From the NCBI GenBank assembly GCA_030015575.1, contig JASDDO010000006.1:106880045-106944044 (forward strand): 64,000 nt of DNA, read 5' to 3'. Source of the stretch: Agapanthus africanus. Lineage: Eukaryota > Streptophyta > Magnoliopsida > Asparagales > Amaryllidaceae. Positions 12,091 through 22,807 of the stretch are shown here, piece after piece. Under the pieces are notes generated by a model. That model searched no databases. It was given only the letters and a program-made list of their open reading frames with translations, and was not told the DNA's origin. A program made the translations under genes and the position numbers. Position 1 is the stretch's first letter, and the number at the start of each line of letters is the position of its first letter.

Positions 12091-13114
12091 TTGATGATAT
12101 GAGATATTATGTGTTGCTGTGATATGTTATATTGGATCGTCGCGTTCAGAATAGCCGGGGGTTTTATGTGAGATGAGGGTTTTTATTTTCATTCATGTAA
12201 AATTCATTTGTAATGTAATATTCTTTTATTTGGGGCACTTCCAGGATGCGGTTGCTGTCACCAGTGTATATTATTTACTTTTCAGCATTAGGTAGACCCA
12301 AGGAGGGGAGCACAAGTAACCGGGTTCTAGGGTCCAGTGGGAGGCCATCTCGAGGAGTCGAGACCGGGTCTCCTAACCCTAGAATTGGCAGTGTTACTTG
12401 CCGCTCTCGTAGGGGTCTTGGGATGTGGGTTTGGCTATTTGTCGCGACCGTGGAATCCGTGTTTTATACAGGCTCGTATTGAAAACACGGACGTCCTAGT
12501 ATATCCAATATTTCATATAAGTTCTTCTGCTGCAATGTTCTGTGATGAGATCATATTACTGCCTGAGACGAATGCTTATACTATATATATATGCTGATAT
12601 ATAAATATTACTGCTTTCGTTTCTTCTGTGATGCTTAGGAAGCATAAGCTGATGGGATTTTTATTAATAAGATTAATAAAAGAAAAGAAACCTAAAGATG
12701 TTGTAGAATCAAAACTTAATAAAAAGGGTAGCTACAGTTTTTCTTTGCACAGTGATATATGCGATATATCCTGCACCTTATTCGATGAGGAAAGGACCGA
12801 GATCCCTTCACCGGGAGTGACTCCTTTAGCAAAACTGCCAGATGCTACAAAACGCGGTTTGTCTTTTGATTGCTTTTAGTGTTTTGCTTTGCACAGCGGT
12901 ATATATGATATATCCTGCACCTTATTCGATGAGGAAAGGGCCGACGATCCCTTCACCGGGAGTGACCCCTTTAGCGAAACTAAGAAAAGCCTCAAAACAC
13001 TCCTTTTCAAAAACACATGATTCTACGACGATATCAAGTTCATTACGCTCAGGGTTTTCTGAAAAACCTGCGTAGCCCTCCGTCATTTCAGATAAAGACT
13101 AGTTAGTATTCGTG

Positions 13115-13326
13115 CTACGTTTGTTGACTATGTTAAGGCGTAGTGTGCGGTAGCTAATTAGTACTTATCTGCTGAAACATGAGATGTGATTGGATTAGGG
13201 TAGTTGTACGACTTTGTTGACTATGTTAAGGGTCGTGTAGGTGGATTTAATTCAATCGGGAAATGACGGGTTGAACTTGGCTAGCAGTTATGATTTGTTG
13301 ACTATGTTAAGGTCATAAATTGCTAG
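13115..13326 (+). other. Triad of stem-loops in B2 leader
   Basis: TTGACTATGTTAAGG occurs three times without change (13124, 13217, 13298). Each copy sits inside its own outer stem: CTACG/CGTAG, GTACGAC/GTCGTGT, and CTAGCAGTTATGA/TCATAAATTGCTAG. The outer stems differ between the three, the core does not. Confidence 0.78.
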
Positions 13327-14027
13327 GGGTAAAAGTATTATCGGGAATTTCAAGTGTTGAAATTTGCAATGAGATTGCATACCTCCTATGAGATAGTTGG
13401 ATCCTGATACCCACTGCGAGTAAGAGTTACTCCTGGGAGAGTTTTACACAGGACAATTAGTCATTCAAGTAGGTGTCTAGAAAAGTGTTAACGGGGTTAC
13501 GCCTCTGGGAAAACGAGGTTTACTTTAATTAGGTCCGTGCGAAAGCACGGGGAACCTCCCTCAAAGTACCGACACTGATCTGGCTGAAAGATTGACGAAG
13601 TTGTAAGGTGTAATTAATCCCGGCTAATCTTACCTTTTAGGGTTTTAAGGTAGATTTGATAAAAACAGTGGGAGACATCCTGATTAGATAAGATAATAAC
13701 CAATCTAATCTTGCAAGAGCATACGCTAAAAGTGTTTTCTTCTCTCTCTCTCCAGGTAGCGACCACTTCAGGCCATAATCAAGATAATAATATGGATGTA
13801 TTGACTGAACCCAATTATTGTACTGAGCAAGGGAACGTTAGACCCATTCTTTCTTATAAGAGTTATAAGATTGAACAGGAAACAGGAGAATATCTGGATT
13901 CTCACGCCGCCCAAAAGAACATGCATATTGATGCATCTTCTTCAGGTGTGTTATTGAGAACTGTTTCTCAGTTCACCCTACGTCCTGGGTATTAGATACC
14001 GGATCAGGATCCCACATATGCAAACAG

Positions 14028-17000
14028 TTGCATGGGCTACGTAAAGGTAGAGAACTGGGAAAAGATGATCATTCCGTTCTAGTAGGGAACGGTGCAAATG
14101 TTGCAGCCAAAGCAGTTGGCGAATATCACCTTGTATTGCCGAGTCGTAATACACTGATTCTGAATGAGTGTTATTATATACCGAACATGATGTGCAACAT
14201 TATATCAGTTTCTTTATTGAGTAAAGAGGGATATAATTTTGTAGTACAGGATAATGTTATGAACATATTCCTAGATCAAAAGTTGATTGCATCAGGCTCG
14301 TTACATAATGGCATATTCATTCTAAATCAGAATACAGTCCTCAATATACAAAACACACACAAGAGGAAAAGTTCAGATATGAACGAATCCTACTTGTGGC
14401 ATTGTAGACTTGGTCATATCAATGCGACACGACTGGCTAAGTTACATAGAGATGGTTATTTGAATCCGTTCGAATTATCATCTTATGATACTTGCCATTC
14501 ATGTCTCAAAGGAAAAATGACCAAAGCTCCGTTTAGTGGACACGGAGAAAGAGTTACCGAACTCTTACAACTGATACATAGTGATGTATGCGGTCCCATG
14601 TCTACGCATGCCAGGAACGGTTCTTCCTACTTCATTACATTCACTGACGATCTCTTTAGATTCGGACATGTGTTCCTGATGAAACACAAGTCTGAAGCTT
14701 TTGAGAAATTCAGAGATTATAAGCACGAAGTAGAGAACCAAACGGGCAAAAGTATTAAGATTCTTCGATCTGATCGAGGAGGTGAATACTTAAGCGGTGA
14801 GTTCCTAGATTATCTAAAAGAGAATGGGATTCTCTCTCAACGTACTCCTCCTTATACACCACAGCACAACGGTGTATCGGAGCGGAGGAATCGCACCCTA
14901 TTAGATATGGTGCGCTCTATGATGAGCACTGTTGAGTTGCCTATTTCCTTCTGGGGTTATGCGCTTGAAACAACAGCATACCTATTGAATCAAGTTCCGT
15001 CTAAATCTGTGCCTACCACACCACATGAGATATGGAGTGGGAAGAAACCATATTTTAAAAGAGTTAAGATATGGGGTTGTCCGGCCTATGTCAAAAGACA
15101 AAATCCAGACAAACTCGAGGCACGATCAGTTCTTTGCAAATTTGTGGGATATCCTAAGAATTCTCAAGGATATATTTTCTATCACGCCGAGGAACAAAAA
15201 GTATTTATTTCTCAATATGCCACCTTTTTAGAAAAGGAATTTCTTGCGAAAGAAATTAGTGGCAAAGAGGTAGAGCTGGAAGAGGTTCCAGATACACAAA
15301 TTACAACTGATGATTTAGTGGAACCAGAGGATTCAGTAGTACCCGACGAACCCCAGCCTCTCCGCCGATCTACTAGGGTTTCTCGTCCACCTGAGAGATA
15401 CTACGGTTTTCTCATTGATGGTGGAAGCGAGGATTGCATCATGGATGATGATGACCCGACTAGTTTCAAGCAGGCCATCACGAGTGGTGACTCTGTGAAA
15501 TGGCTGGATGCAATGCGATCTGAGATGGAATCCATGTACACCAACAAAGTATGGACTTTGGAAAATGCTCCTGAAGGGGTAAAACCCATTGGGAGCAAGT
15601 GGATCTTTAAAAAGAAATTTGGTGTAGATGGAAAAGTTGAGACTTTCAAAGCTAGACTTGTAGCAAAAGGTTTTCGTCAACGACCAGGTGTGGATTATGA
15701 CGAAACCTTTTCTCCAGTGGCTATGCTTAAGTCCATCCGGATCTTACTTGCCATTGCTTCATACCATGACTACGAAATCTGGCAAATGGATGTTAAGATC
15801 GCCTTTCTAAACGGTGATTTAGAAGAGTGCGTGTACATGACTCAGCCAGAGGGCTTCGTAGATAGTGGGAGCAGCGGAAAGGTGTGCAAGCTGCTTAAAT
15901 CCATTTATGGATTAAAGCAAGCATCGCGGAGTTGGAACATCTGTTTTGATGTTGTAGTCAAAGAGTTTGACTTCATCAAAAATATAGATGAACCTTGTAT
16001 CTATAAGAAGGTGGCAGAGGGTAAGGTAGTCTTCCTCGTATTGTACGTGGATGACATACTCTTGATAGGAAATGATATTCCTATGCTGCAATCAGTCAAG
16101 CTCTTCTTATCACAGAGATTCTCAATGAAAGATCTAGGTGATGCCTCCTGCATATTGGGAATCATGATCTATAGAGATAGATCTAAACGGATACTGGGAT
16201 TGTCTCAATCCAGGTACATTGACACCATACTAAAGAGGTTTAGCATGGAAGAATCCAAGCGTGGGAACCAGCCCACGATCTCTGGACTCACTCTCTCCAA
16301 AGAGATGTCTCCCAAGACTGATTTGGAGAGAGCTCGCATGCAAGGGATACCCTATGCTTCGGCAGTAGGCTCTATCATGTATGCGATGCTATGTACCAGA
16401 CCTGATGTAGCATACTCACTAAGTGTAGTGAGTCGGTATCAAGCAGATCCTGGAGAGAGTCATTGGACAGCAGTGAAGAACATTCTCAAGTACTTACGAA
16501 GGACTAAGGAGATGTTCTTGGTGTATGGTAAAGGAGAACTCCAGGTGGAGTCCTTTACCGATTCCAGCTTCCAAAGTGATAAGGACGACTCTAAGTCGCA
16601 TTCGGGTTTTGTCTTTACCCTCAATGGAGGGGTGGTATGTTGGAAGAGTTCCAAACAGGATACCGTTGCAGACTCAACGATGGAGGCTGAATACATCGCT
16701 GCCAACGATGCTGCCAAAGAGGCAGTCTGGATCAAGAAGTTCATTAGTGAACTTGGTGTGGTTCCATCCATTGAGCATCCAATACCTCTGTATTGCGATA
16801 ACAATGGAGCTGTGGCTTTGGCCAAGGAACCCAGGTCCCATCAGAAGTCCAGACATATTCTGAGGCGGTATCACCTGATCAGGGAGATAGTTGATCGCCG
16901 GGGGATCGAGGTCAGGAGAGTAGATACGAAGGACAACACTGCGGATCCATTCACGAAGGCTATTCCCCAGATACAGTTTGAGAGATTATTCGGGATGCTA

Positions 17001-17030
17001 GGTATGAGATACAACAGCAGCTGGCCTTAG
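14028..17030 (+). CDS. pol: B2 pol: copia integrase, reverse transcriptase, RNase H
   Basis: Open frame of 1000 residues in the copia order. GAG-pre-integrase lies around residues 115-150 (WHCRLGHIN), the zinc region extends to CHSCLKGKM, and the integrase core has D186, D249 and E285 with 35 residues between the last two. Reverse transcriptase runs from about 500 to 740 with YVDD at 673-676. RNase H runs from about 835 to 950 with TDSSF, ADSTMEAEY and YCDNNGAVA. The C-terminus ends just before the polypurine tract. A short frame upstream (13711-13995) adds sequence next to the protease-like region. It resembles TNT1-94/Tork-type copia pol (recognised from motifs, not a search). The frame looks whole, in contrast with the heavily broken B1 and B3 copies. 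The start shown is simply the first Met of the open frame. Confidence 0.93.
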   Translation: MHGLRKGRELGKDDHSVLVGNGANVAAKAVGEYHLVLPSRNTLILNECYYIPNMMCNIISVSLLSKEGYNFVVQDNVMNIFLDQKLIASGSLHNGIFILNQNTVLNIQNTHKRKSSDMNESYLWHCRLGHINATRLAKLHRDGYLNPFELSSYDTCHSCLKGKMTKAPFSGHGERVTELLQLIHSDVCGPMSTHARNGSSYFITFTDDLFRFGHVFLMKHKSEAFEKFRDYKHEVENQTGKSIKILRSDRGGEYLSGEFLDYLKENGILSQRTPPYTPQHNGVSERRNRTLLDMVRSMMSTVELPISFWGYALETTAYLLNQVPSKSVPTTPHEIWSGKKPYFKRVKIWGCPAYVKRQNPDKLEARSVLCKFVGYPKNSQGYIFYHAEEQKVFISQYATFLEKEFLAKEISGKEVELEEVPDTQITTDDLVEPEDSVVPDEPQPLRRSTRVSRPPERYYGFLIDGGSEDCIMDDDDPTSFKQAITSGDSVKWLDAMRSEMESMYTNKVWTLENAPEGVKPIGSKWIFKKKFGVDGKVETFKARLVAKGFRQRPGVDYDETFSPVAMLKSIRILLAIASYHDYEIWQMDVKIAFLNGDLEECVYMTQPEGFVDSGSSGKVCKLLKSIYGLKQASRSWNICFDVVVKEFDFIKNIDEPCIYKKVAEGKVVFLVLYVDDILLIGNDIPMLQSVKLFLSQRFSMKDLGDASCILGIMIYRDRSKRILGLSQSRYIDTILKRFSMEESKRGNQPTISGLTLSKEMSPKTDLERARMQGIPYASAVGSIMYAMLCTRPDVAYSLSVVSRYQADPGESHWTAVKNILKYLRRTKEMFLVYGKGELQVESFTDSSFQSDKDDSKSHSGFVFTLNGGVVCWKSSKQDTVADSTMEAEYIAANDAAKEAVWIKKFISELGVVPSIEHPIPLYCDNNGAVALAKEPRSHQKSRHILRRYHLIREIVDRRGIEVRRVDTKDNTADPFTKAIPQIQFERLFGMLGMRYNSSWP

Positions 17031-17044
17031 TGCAAGTGGGAGAT

Positions 17045-19235
17045 TGTTAGTTATGTATATGCCCTAGAGGCCATTGTTGTACATATGATGTATATTATAA
17101 TGGATGCTTGGTTATATATAGAGAATACTTTCTTGCTCGTCATGATAGTATGCTATTTGGTTTCACTTTATCTTAACATGTTGACTTGTATTGGTTTACT
17201 ATTTTACTCTCACATGTTGATAAAGCCCTTAGGGTTTGTACTCGACTACTGGGACTATGATGAGATCATACTAGTGGGGCCGCGGTAGTCGATGAGTACA
17301 TCCTATAACTGTTCCTAGTCGAGGGTATATCGAGACAGGGCATCGATACACCAGAGTAGACTAGCGTATACGCATCTTGACCCATATGATGGGCGATGGA
17401 TGATCCCATATCCATCGGTGTTGGACATCAAGGATGGTGTACGGGTGCTCAGTGGAGACTGGGTACACTGGACGGACTCGCCGAGAACTCCCAGATGGTG
17501 ATATACCACATGTCAGATGGCAGTTCTCCGGTGACACTGGTACAGGGTAGTCTGTAGACCCGAGATCGTCATAGAGTCTTGTGTGATTCCCACTGTGCTT
17601 TGATTTCCACCTTACCACGTCCATGAGGGCATGCAAAACGGTGGCTTTTGGGTACAGTCCCGAATCACATGGAGGCAATGAGCGATAGGAGGGGATTCGT
17701 CTCTCCCGGTATAGGGAGTTGATGTTGTGCTGTGTTCGATTGGCTATAACTGGAAGTCCCTGGCCAGGGCTGATATAGAGATTTACTGGTAAGTGTTACT
17801 AGTAGTTTCTCGACCCGTTATGAGCCATACATCGATACGACTTATCGGTTACTGGGGTCTGACGTATACCACCCCTAGACTTGATATGCGACATATCAGA
17901 CGAACAGACCGGACTGTACGGGAGTGTTACTGATCGGATTCACAGGAGAACGGACAGGCTAGCTTGTTGATCTTCTGATCGCTCAATACCTGGGTGGCTG
18001 TTACGTTTAGCTGACCGCTTGCAGCTTGTGGGTGTTTGATATGATCATCACCTGCTACCGGCGTATTGACGATTCTTTAGAGTCCTACACAGAGGTTTCT
18101 TGGTTCAGGCGAAACAGAGTAGTGGCACATATGTGATATGTGCAGGAACGAGAATAATGCGATATGGGATACCGTATTATATTCTCGCGATATTTAAATA
18201 TGAACCGGGACATCGGATCAAGTGTTGATTCGATAAATCGGTACATGATATATTAGTCGGTTATATTCGATATAGCCGGATCGTCGGATCAAGTGTTGAT
18301 TCGATGATTTAATATATAATAATATATATGATATATTATTATATTAACTAATATTGGCTTACTTTATTATTTCATTTTCTCGCGGGATGATACATTGATA
18401 TATATGCGATATATGTTAATTGTATTATTTTCTTTTGTTGCAAATATATAATATATATGTGATATATATTATTGTGACATGATATGATTAATTGTTAAAC
18501 ATGTTTAAGGATGATTAATTGAGGTTAAGGTTTGATTAGGGTTGGATGCTTCAAGTTCCTTCTAGAAGCTTTCTTTCTTTTGTCATTACAAAGATCTTTT
18601 GTGATGACACATTCTAAACTTAACAAAACCCTAACCCTAGTTGTTTCTCTACACATTCTCATCCATTCATCCTTGACCATGGTTTGCATATCAATCATAT
18701 ACTTTATTTTCTATTCATGACAAAAGGATTAATTCATATTATGATTTCCATTATCTTCTTCTTCTTCTTCTTGAAGAAGCTCTCTTGAAAATCCTTATGT
18801 GATGAAAGATTATGAGAAAATGATATAAAAAGAAAGCTAAATTACTACTCTCTCATCCTCATCTCATCTAGCCCATGGGATTAGTGTGTCACTTCTTTAA
18901 GAGTGAGATAGCTTGAGTTCTTTGAAACCTCGAGGTAGATCATCGGAGATTTGGAATACGACGAGCTAGAATGGATCGTTCGAGTCGTGGAGCCTCTCAT
19001 GAGTCCGGGAGATCGTGGATCGCGGCAAAGGGACTTCTACTCGGAGCTTGTGAAGTGAAGGAGCGGACTACAAAGGTTGTAATCCCTCACACTTAGATAA
19101 AAGTTATCTTAATGCATGTTAAACCCTAATAATCTAGCAAAGATCCCGGCTTTGGGTTGTTCGGCACGTCTAAAATTTAATCCGGGCATGTTTGATGCCT
19201 TTTGAACCTTCACAAGCGTGCCTAGGAACCCTACA
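17045..19235 (+). repeat. B2 3' LTR
   Basis: Near-identical partner of 8915-11106, 2191 bases, beginning TGTTAGTTATGTATATGCCC and ending CTACA. After it the interrupted B1 pol resumes. Confidence 0.94.
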
Positions 19236-20494
19236 GGAGCTGGCCATCAGGAGTAGGACTCTGTAAGAATGGCTGGATGTTTAGAGATCTGAGATGGAAT
19301 CCTTATACACCAACAAAGTATGGACTTTGGTTGCTTTATCTGAAGGGTTAAATCCCCATCAGGAGCAAGTATATCTTGAGAAGATTACTTGGTGTACATG
19401 GAAAAGTTGAGACTTTCAAAGCTAGACTTGTTAAAGGTTTGCATCATTGACCAGGTATGGATTATGTTGAAACCTTTTCTAAGGATCTATGCTTAAGTCC
19501 ATCCAGATCCTACTTGCCATGGCTACATACCATGACTACGATATCTGGTGGTTGGGTGTCATGACTGCTTTTCTAAGTGATGTTTTAGAAGAGAACGTCT
19601 ATAAGTACACAGCCAGAGGACTTCGTAGACAGTGGGAGCAGCGGAAACGTGTACAAGATGTTTTATACGATAAAACAGGCATCGCGGAGTTGGAACATCT
19701 GTTTTGATGTGGTAGTCAAAGAGTTTGACTTCATCAAAATGGTAGATGAACCTTGTATATACAAAAAGGTAGTAGAGAGTATGGTGGTGATCCTCGTAGA
19801 GTACGTGGATGACATACTCTTGATAGGGAAGGAGTTTCCTATGCTACGCTCGGTCAATCTCCGCTTATCACAAGAATTCTCCACATAGGATCAAAGTGAT
19901 ACCTCCTGAATCCTGGATTTTGGATCTATGAGATAGATCTAATTGGATGTTAGGATACTCACTAGTTGTAGTGAGATGGTATCAATCGATCCTGGGAAGA
20001 ATCACTGGAAAGGTTCCAGGGTGATAAGAACGACTGAATGTCAGTCGCAGGCATTGTCTATACCCTCAGTGGAGGGACGGTATTTTGGAAGAGTTCCAAG
20101 CTAGATACCGTGACATACTAGACGATAAAAGGCAAGATATATCGTTATCAAGGATACTACCAAAGAGGCAGTCTAGATATATATAAGTTCATGAGATGAA
20201 CTTCGTTCCTACCATTGTGTGACAATGGAGTTGTGGCATTTGCCAAGGAACTACCGTCCCATCAGAAATCCATATATAATTCTTAGGCAGTATCACCTGA
20301 TCATGGAGATGGTTGATCTCCAGGGAGATCGAGGATAGGAGAGTAGACACAGAGGACAACAGCGCGAATCCACTCACAAAGGCCTTTTTCCCAGTAGAGA
20401 CTTTTATGGGATGGTTGAGTATGAGATACTTCAACCGCAGCTAATTGTTGGGTATGCGATACCATAACAGATGGCCCTAGTGCAAGTGGGAGAT
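19236..20494 (+). mobile_element. B1 pol remnant, 3' part (broken)
   Basis: Continuation of B1 pol: reverse transcriptase near 19270-19890, including a segment like YVDDILLIG at about 19800, then RNase H to about 20430. Many breaks. It ends with the polypurine tract CAAGTGGGAGA before the LTR. The close parallel at 47150-48415 in B3 shows both belong to one family and descend from an already degraded master, or decayed in parallel. Confidence 0.82.
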
Positions 20495-22661
20495 TGTTAG
20501 TTATATGTATGCCCTAGAGGCCATTACTGTACATACGATGTATATTGTAGTGGATGCTAGGACATATATAGGGAGGACTTTCTTGCTCGACATGATAATA
20601 TGCTATCTGGTTGTACTTTATCTTAACATGTACTCTGATTGTCTCTATTGTTATATGTTGATAAAGCCCTTAGGATATGTACTCGACTACTGCGACTATG
20701 ATGAGATCATACTAGTGGGGCCACGGTAGTCGACGAGTATATCCTATAATTGTTCCTAGTCGAGGGTGTATCGAGACAGGGCATCGATACACCAGAGTAG
20801 ACTAGCGTATACGCATCTTGACCCATATGATGGGCGATGGATGATCCCATATCCATCGGTGTTTGACATCAAGGATGGTGTACGGGTGCTCAGTAGAGAC
20901 TGGGTACACTGGACGGACTCGCCGAGAACTCCCAGATGGTATTATACCTCACGTCAGATGGCAGTTCTCCGGTGACACTGGTACAGAGTAGTCTGTTGAC
21001 CCGAGATCGTCATAGAGTCTTGTGTGATTCCCACTGTGCTTTGATTTCCATCAAACCATGTCCAAGAGGGCGTGCAAAAAGGTGGCTTTTGGGTACAGTC
21101 CCGAATCACATGGAGGCAATGAGCGAAAGGAGGGGATTCGTCTCTCCCAGTATAGGGAGTTGATGTTGTGCTGTGTTCGATTGGCTATAACCGGAAATCC
21201 CTGGCCATGGTTGCTGAGATTTACTGGTAAGTGTTATCAATAGTTTCTCGAACTGTTATAGACCTCATATCGACACGACTTATCGAGCTACTGGGGTCTG
21301 ACGTTTACCACCCCTAGGCGAGATATGCGACATATCAGACGACGAGACCGGACTGTACGGGAGTGTTACTGTTTGGATTCACAGGAGAATGTACAGGCTT
21401 GCTTGTTGATCTTCTGAGCGCTCAATACTTGGGTAGCTGTTACGTTTAGCTGACTGCTTGCAGCTTGTGGGTGTTTGATATGATCATCACCTACTGCCGG
21501 CGTATTGACGATTCTTTAGAGTCCTACACAGAGGTTTCTTGGCTCAGGCAAAACGGAGTAGGAGCACATATGTGATATGTGCGGGACCGAGGATAATACG
21601 ATATGAGATACCGTATTCTATTCTCGCGATATTTGATATCAGCCGGGTCATCGGATCAAGTGTTGATTTGATGAATCGGTACGGATATATATTAGTCGGT
21701 TATGTGCGATATAGCCGGATTGTCGGATCAAGTGTTGATTCGATAATTTAATGTATAATAATATATATGATATATTAAATTGCATTAACTAATATTAGCT
21801 CACTAAAAGATTCTTTTTCTCACTCGGGTAATACATTGATATATATGCGATATATGTTAATTGTATTATTTTATTTGGTTACAATAAATTTTATATATGT
21901 GATATATATTATTGTAACATGATATGATAAATAATGCAACATGTTTTGTAGAGATTAAACAAGATTAGGGTTTGATTTGGGTTAATGATTTCTAGATGAT
22001 TCTAGAAGGTTTTGTTTTGTCATGGAAAAGATATTTACTTATGACTCATTCTTAACTCAACCCAAACCCTAACCCTTGGTTAATTCTCTACAATGGTTAA
22101 GTCAACCATGGTTGCATAATTCATCATTATCTCCTTTGCATTATTCATCACAAAAAGGATTAATAATATTATTCATCTTCTTCTTCCTTCACTCTTCATG
22201 AAAAAGCTTGCTTGATTTTTCCAAAGTGATGAATAAATATGAGAAAAAGATAAATAAAGAGAGCAAAATCCTACTTCATCATCCTCATCTTCCCTTGCCA
22301 TTTAGATGAGGGTGTTCACATCATTTCATGAGTGTTAGCTTGTGTTAAAGAAACTTCAAGGTAGATCATCTTAGTATCGAAGATCGGAAGCAAAGGTTGC
22401 ATCTTTCTCTTCGTGGAACTTCTCGAGAGTCCGGAACCCGATGATCACAGCGAAAGGACCACAACACGGAGCATATGAAGTGAAGGACCGGATCTACAAA
22501 GGTTGTAATCCCTCTCACTTAGTGTTAAGTTGTTAACATGTTAGTTTTCGCCTAATCTCTAGTTTAAAGTTCCGTATTCGGGTTGTTCGGCACGGCTAAA
22601 TTTTTAATCGGGCATGGTTGATGCCTCGTAGACCCTTGTGCGCGTGCCTAGCAACCCTACA
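20495..22661 (+). repeat. B1 3' LTR
   Basis: Partner of 2110-4279, 2167 bases, begins TGTTAGTTATATG and ends CCCTACA, followed by the CAGGT target duplication. Confidence 0.93.
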
Positions 22662-22807
22662 CAGGTTAGTTCATCGACCTGAGGTCGTCATTTTTCTCGT
22701 GTGAGTTCCCACTGTGCTTTGATTTCTACCCTACCACGGCTCAAAGGAGTCGTGCAAACAGGTAGTTTTTGGGTACAGTCCCGAGCCATATGGAGGCACG
22801 TGAGCGG
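22662..22807 (+). repeat. C1 3' LTR, part 2 of 3
   Basis: Opens with the second CAGGT copy, then runs GTTAGTTCATCGACC... to GAGCGG, matching 58583-58723 of the complete C2 LTR. It is bounded on the right by B3 and its AGCGG duplication (22803-22807). Confidence 0.88.

Larger units (their letters stand above)
11107..13755 (+). mobile_element. B2 leader, structured, no recognisable gag
   Basis: The primer site TGGTATCAGAGC is at 11108-11119. The leader is about 400 bases shorter than in B1 and B3, because the block present there at about 5100-5500 is absent. It keeps the GC-rich hairpin, the CGTAAG stem, two copies of the CCCTTCACCGGGAGTG block (12777-12836, 12919-12981), the stem-loop triad and the GAAA-loop hairpin (13531-13557). 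It ends in a polypyrimidine run and CAG at 13755. I see no gag-like frame longer than about 90 residues. Confidence 0.75.
8915..19235 (+). mobile_element. B2: youngest, best-preserved Ty1/copia element
   Basis: About 10.3 kb: LTR 8915-11106, primer site, leader, pol, polypurine tract (GTGGGAGA just before 17045), LTR 17045-19235. The flanks read CGAGC on the left and GGAGC on the right, a 5-base target duplication with one difference. By eye the LTRs differ at about 13 positions plus one single-base length difference in some 2190 bases (about 0.6 percent), roughly a few hundred thousand years at usual plant rates (inference). The outline looks whole and pol is one open frame. I recognise no gag. 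Confidence 0.93.
2110..22661 (+). mobile_element. B1: nested Ty1/copia element, broken
   Basis: Complete outline: 5' LTR 2110-4279, initiator tRNA-Met primer site, leader to about 7330, degraded pol in two pieces (7331-8914 and 19236-20494), polypurine tract, 3' LTR 20495-22661. It is flanked by CAGGT. The coding part is broken by many changes. By eye its LTRs differ at roughly 35 of 2170 positions (about 1.6 percent), suggesting insertion of the order of half to one million years ago at usual plant rates (inference). It sits in the C1 LTR and is itself host to B2. Confidence 0.92.
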
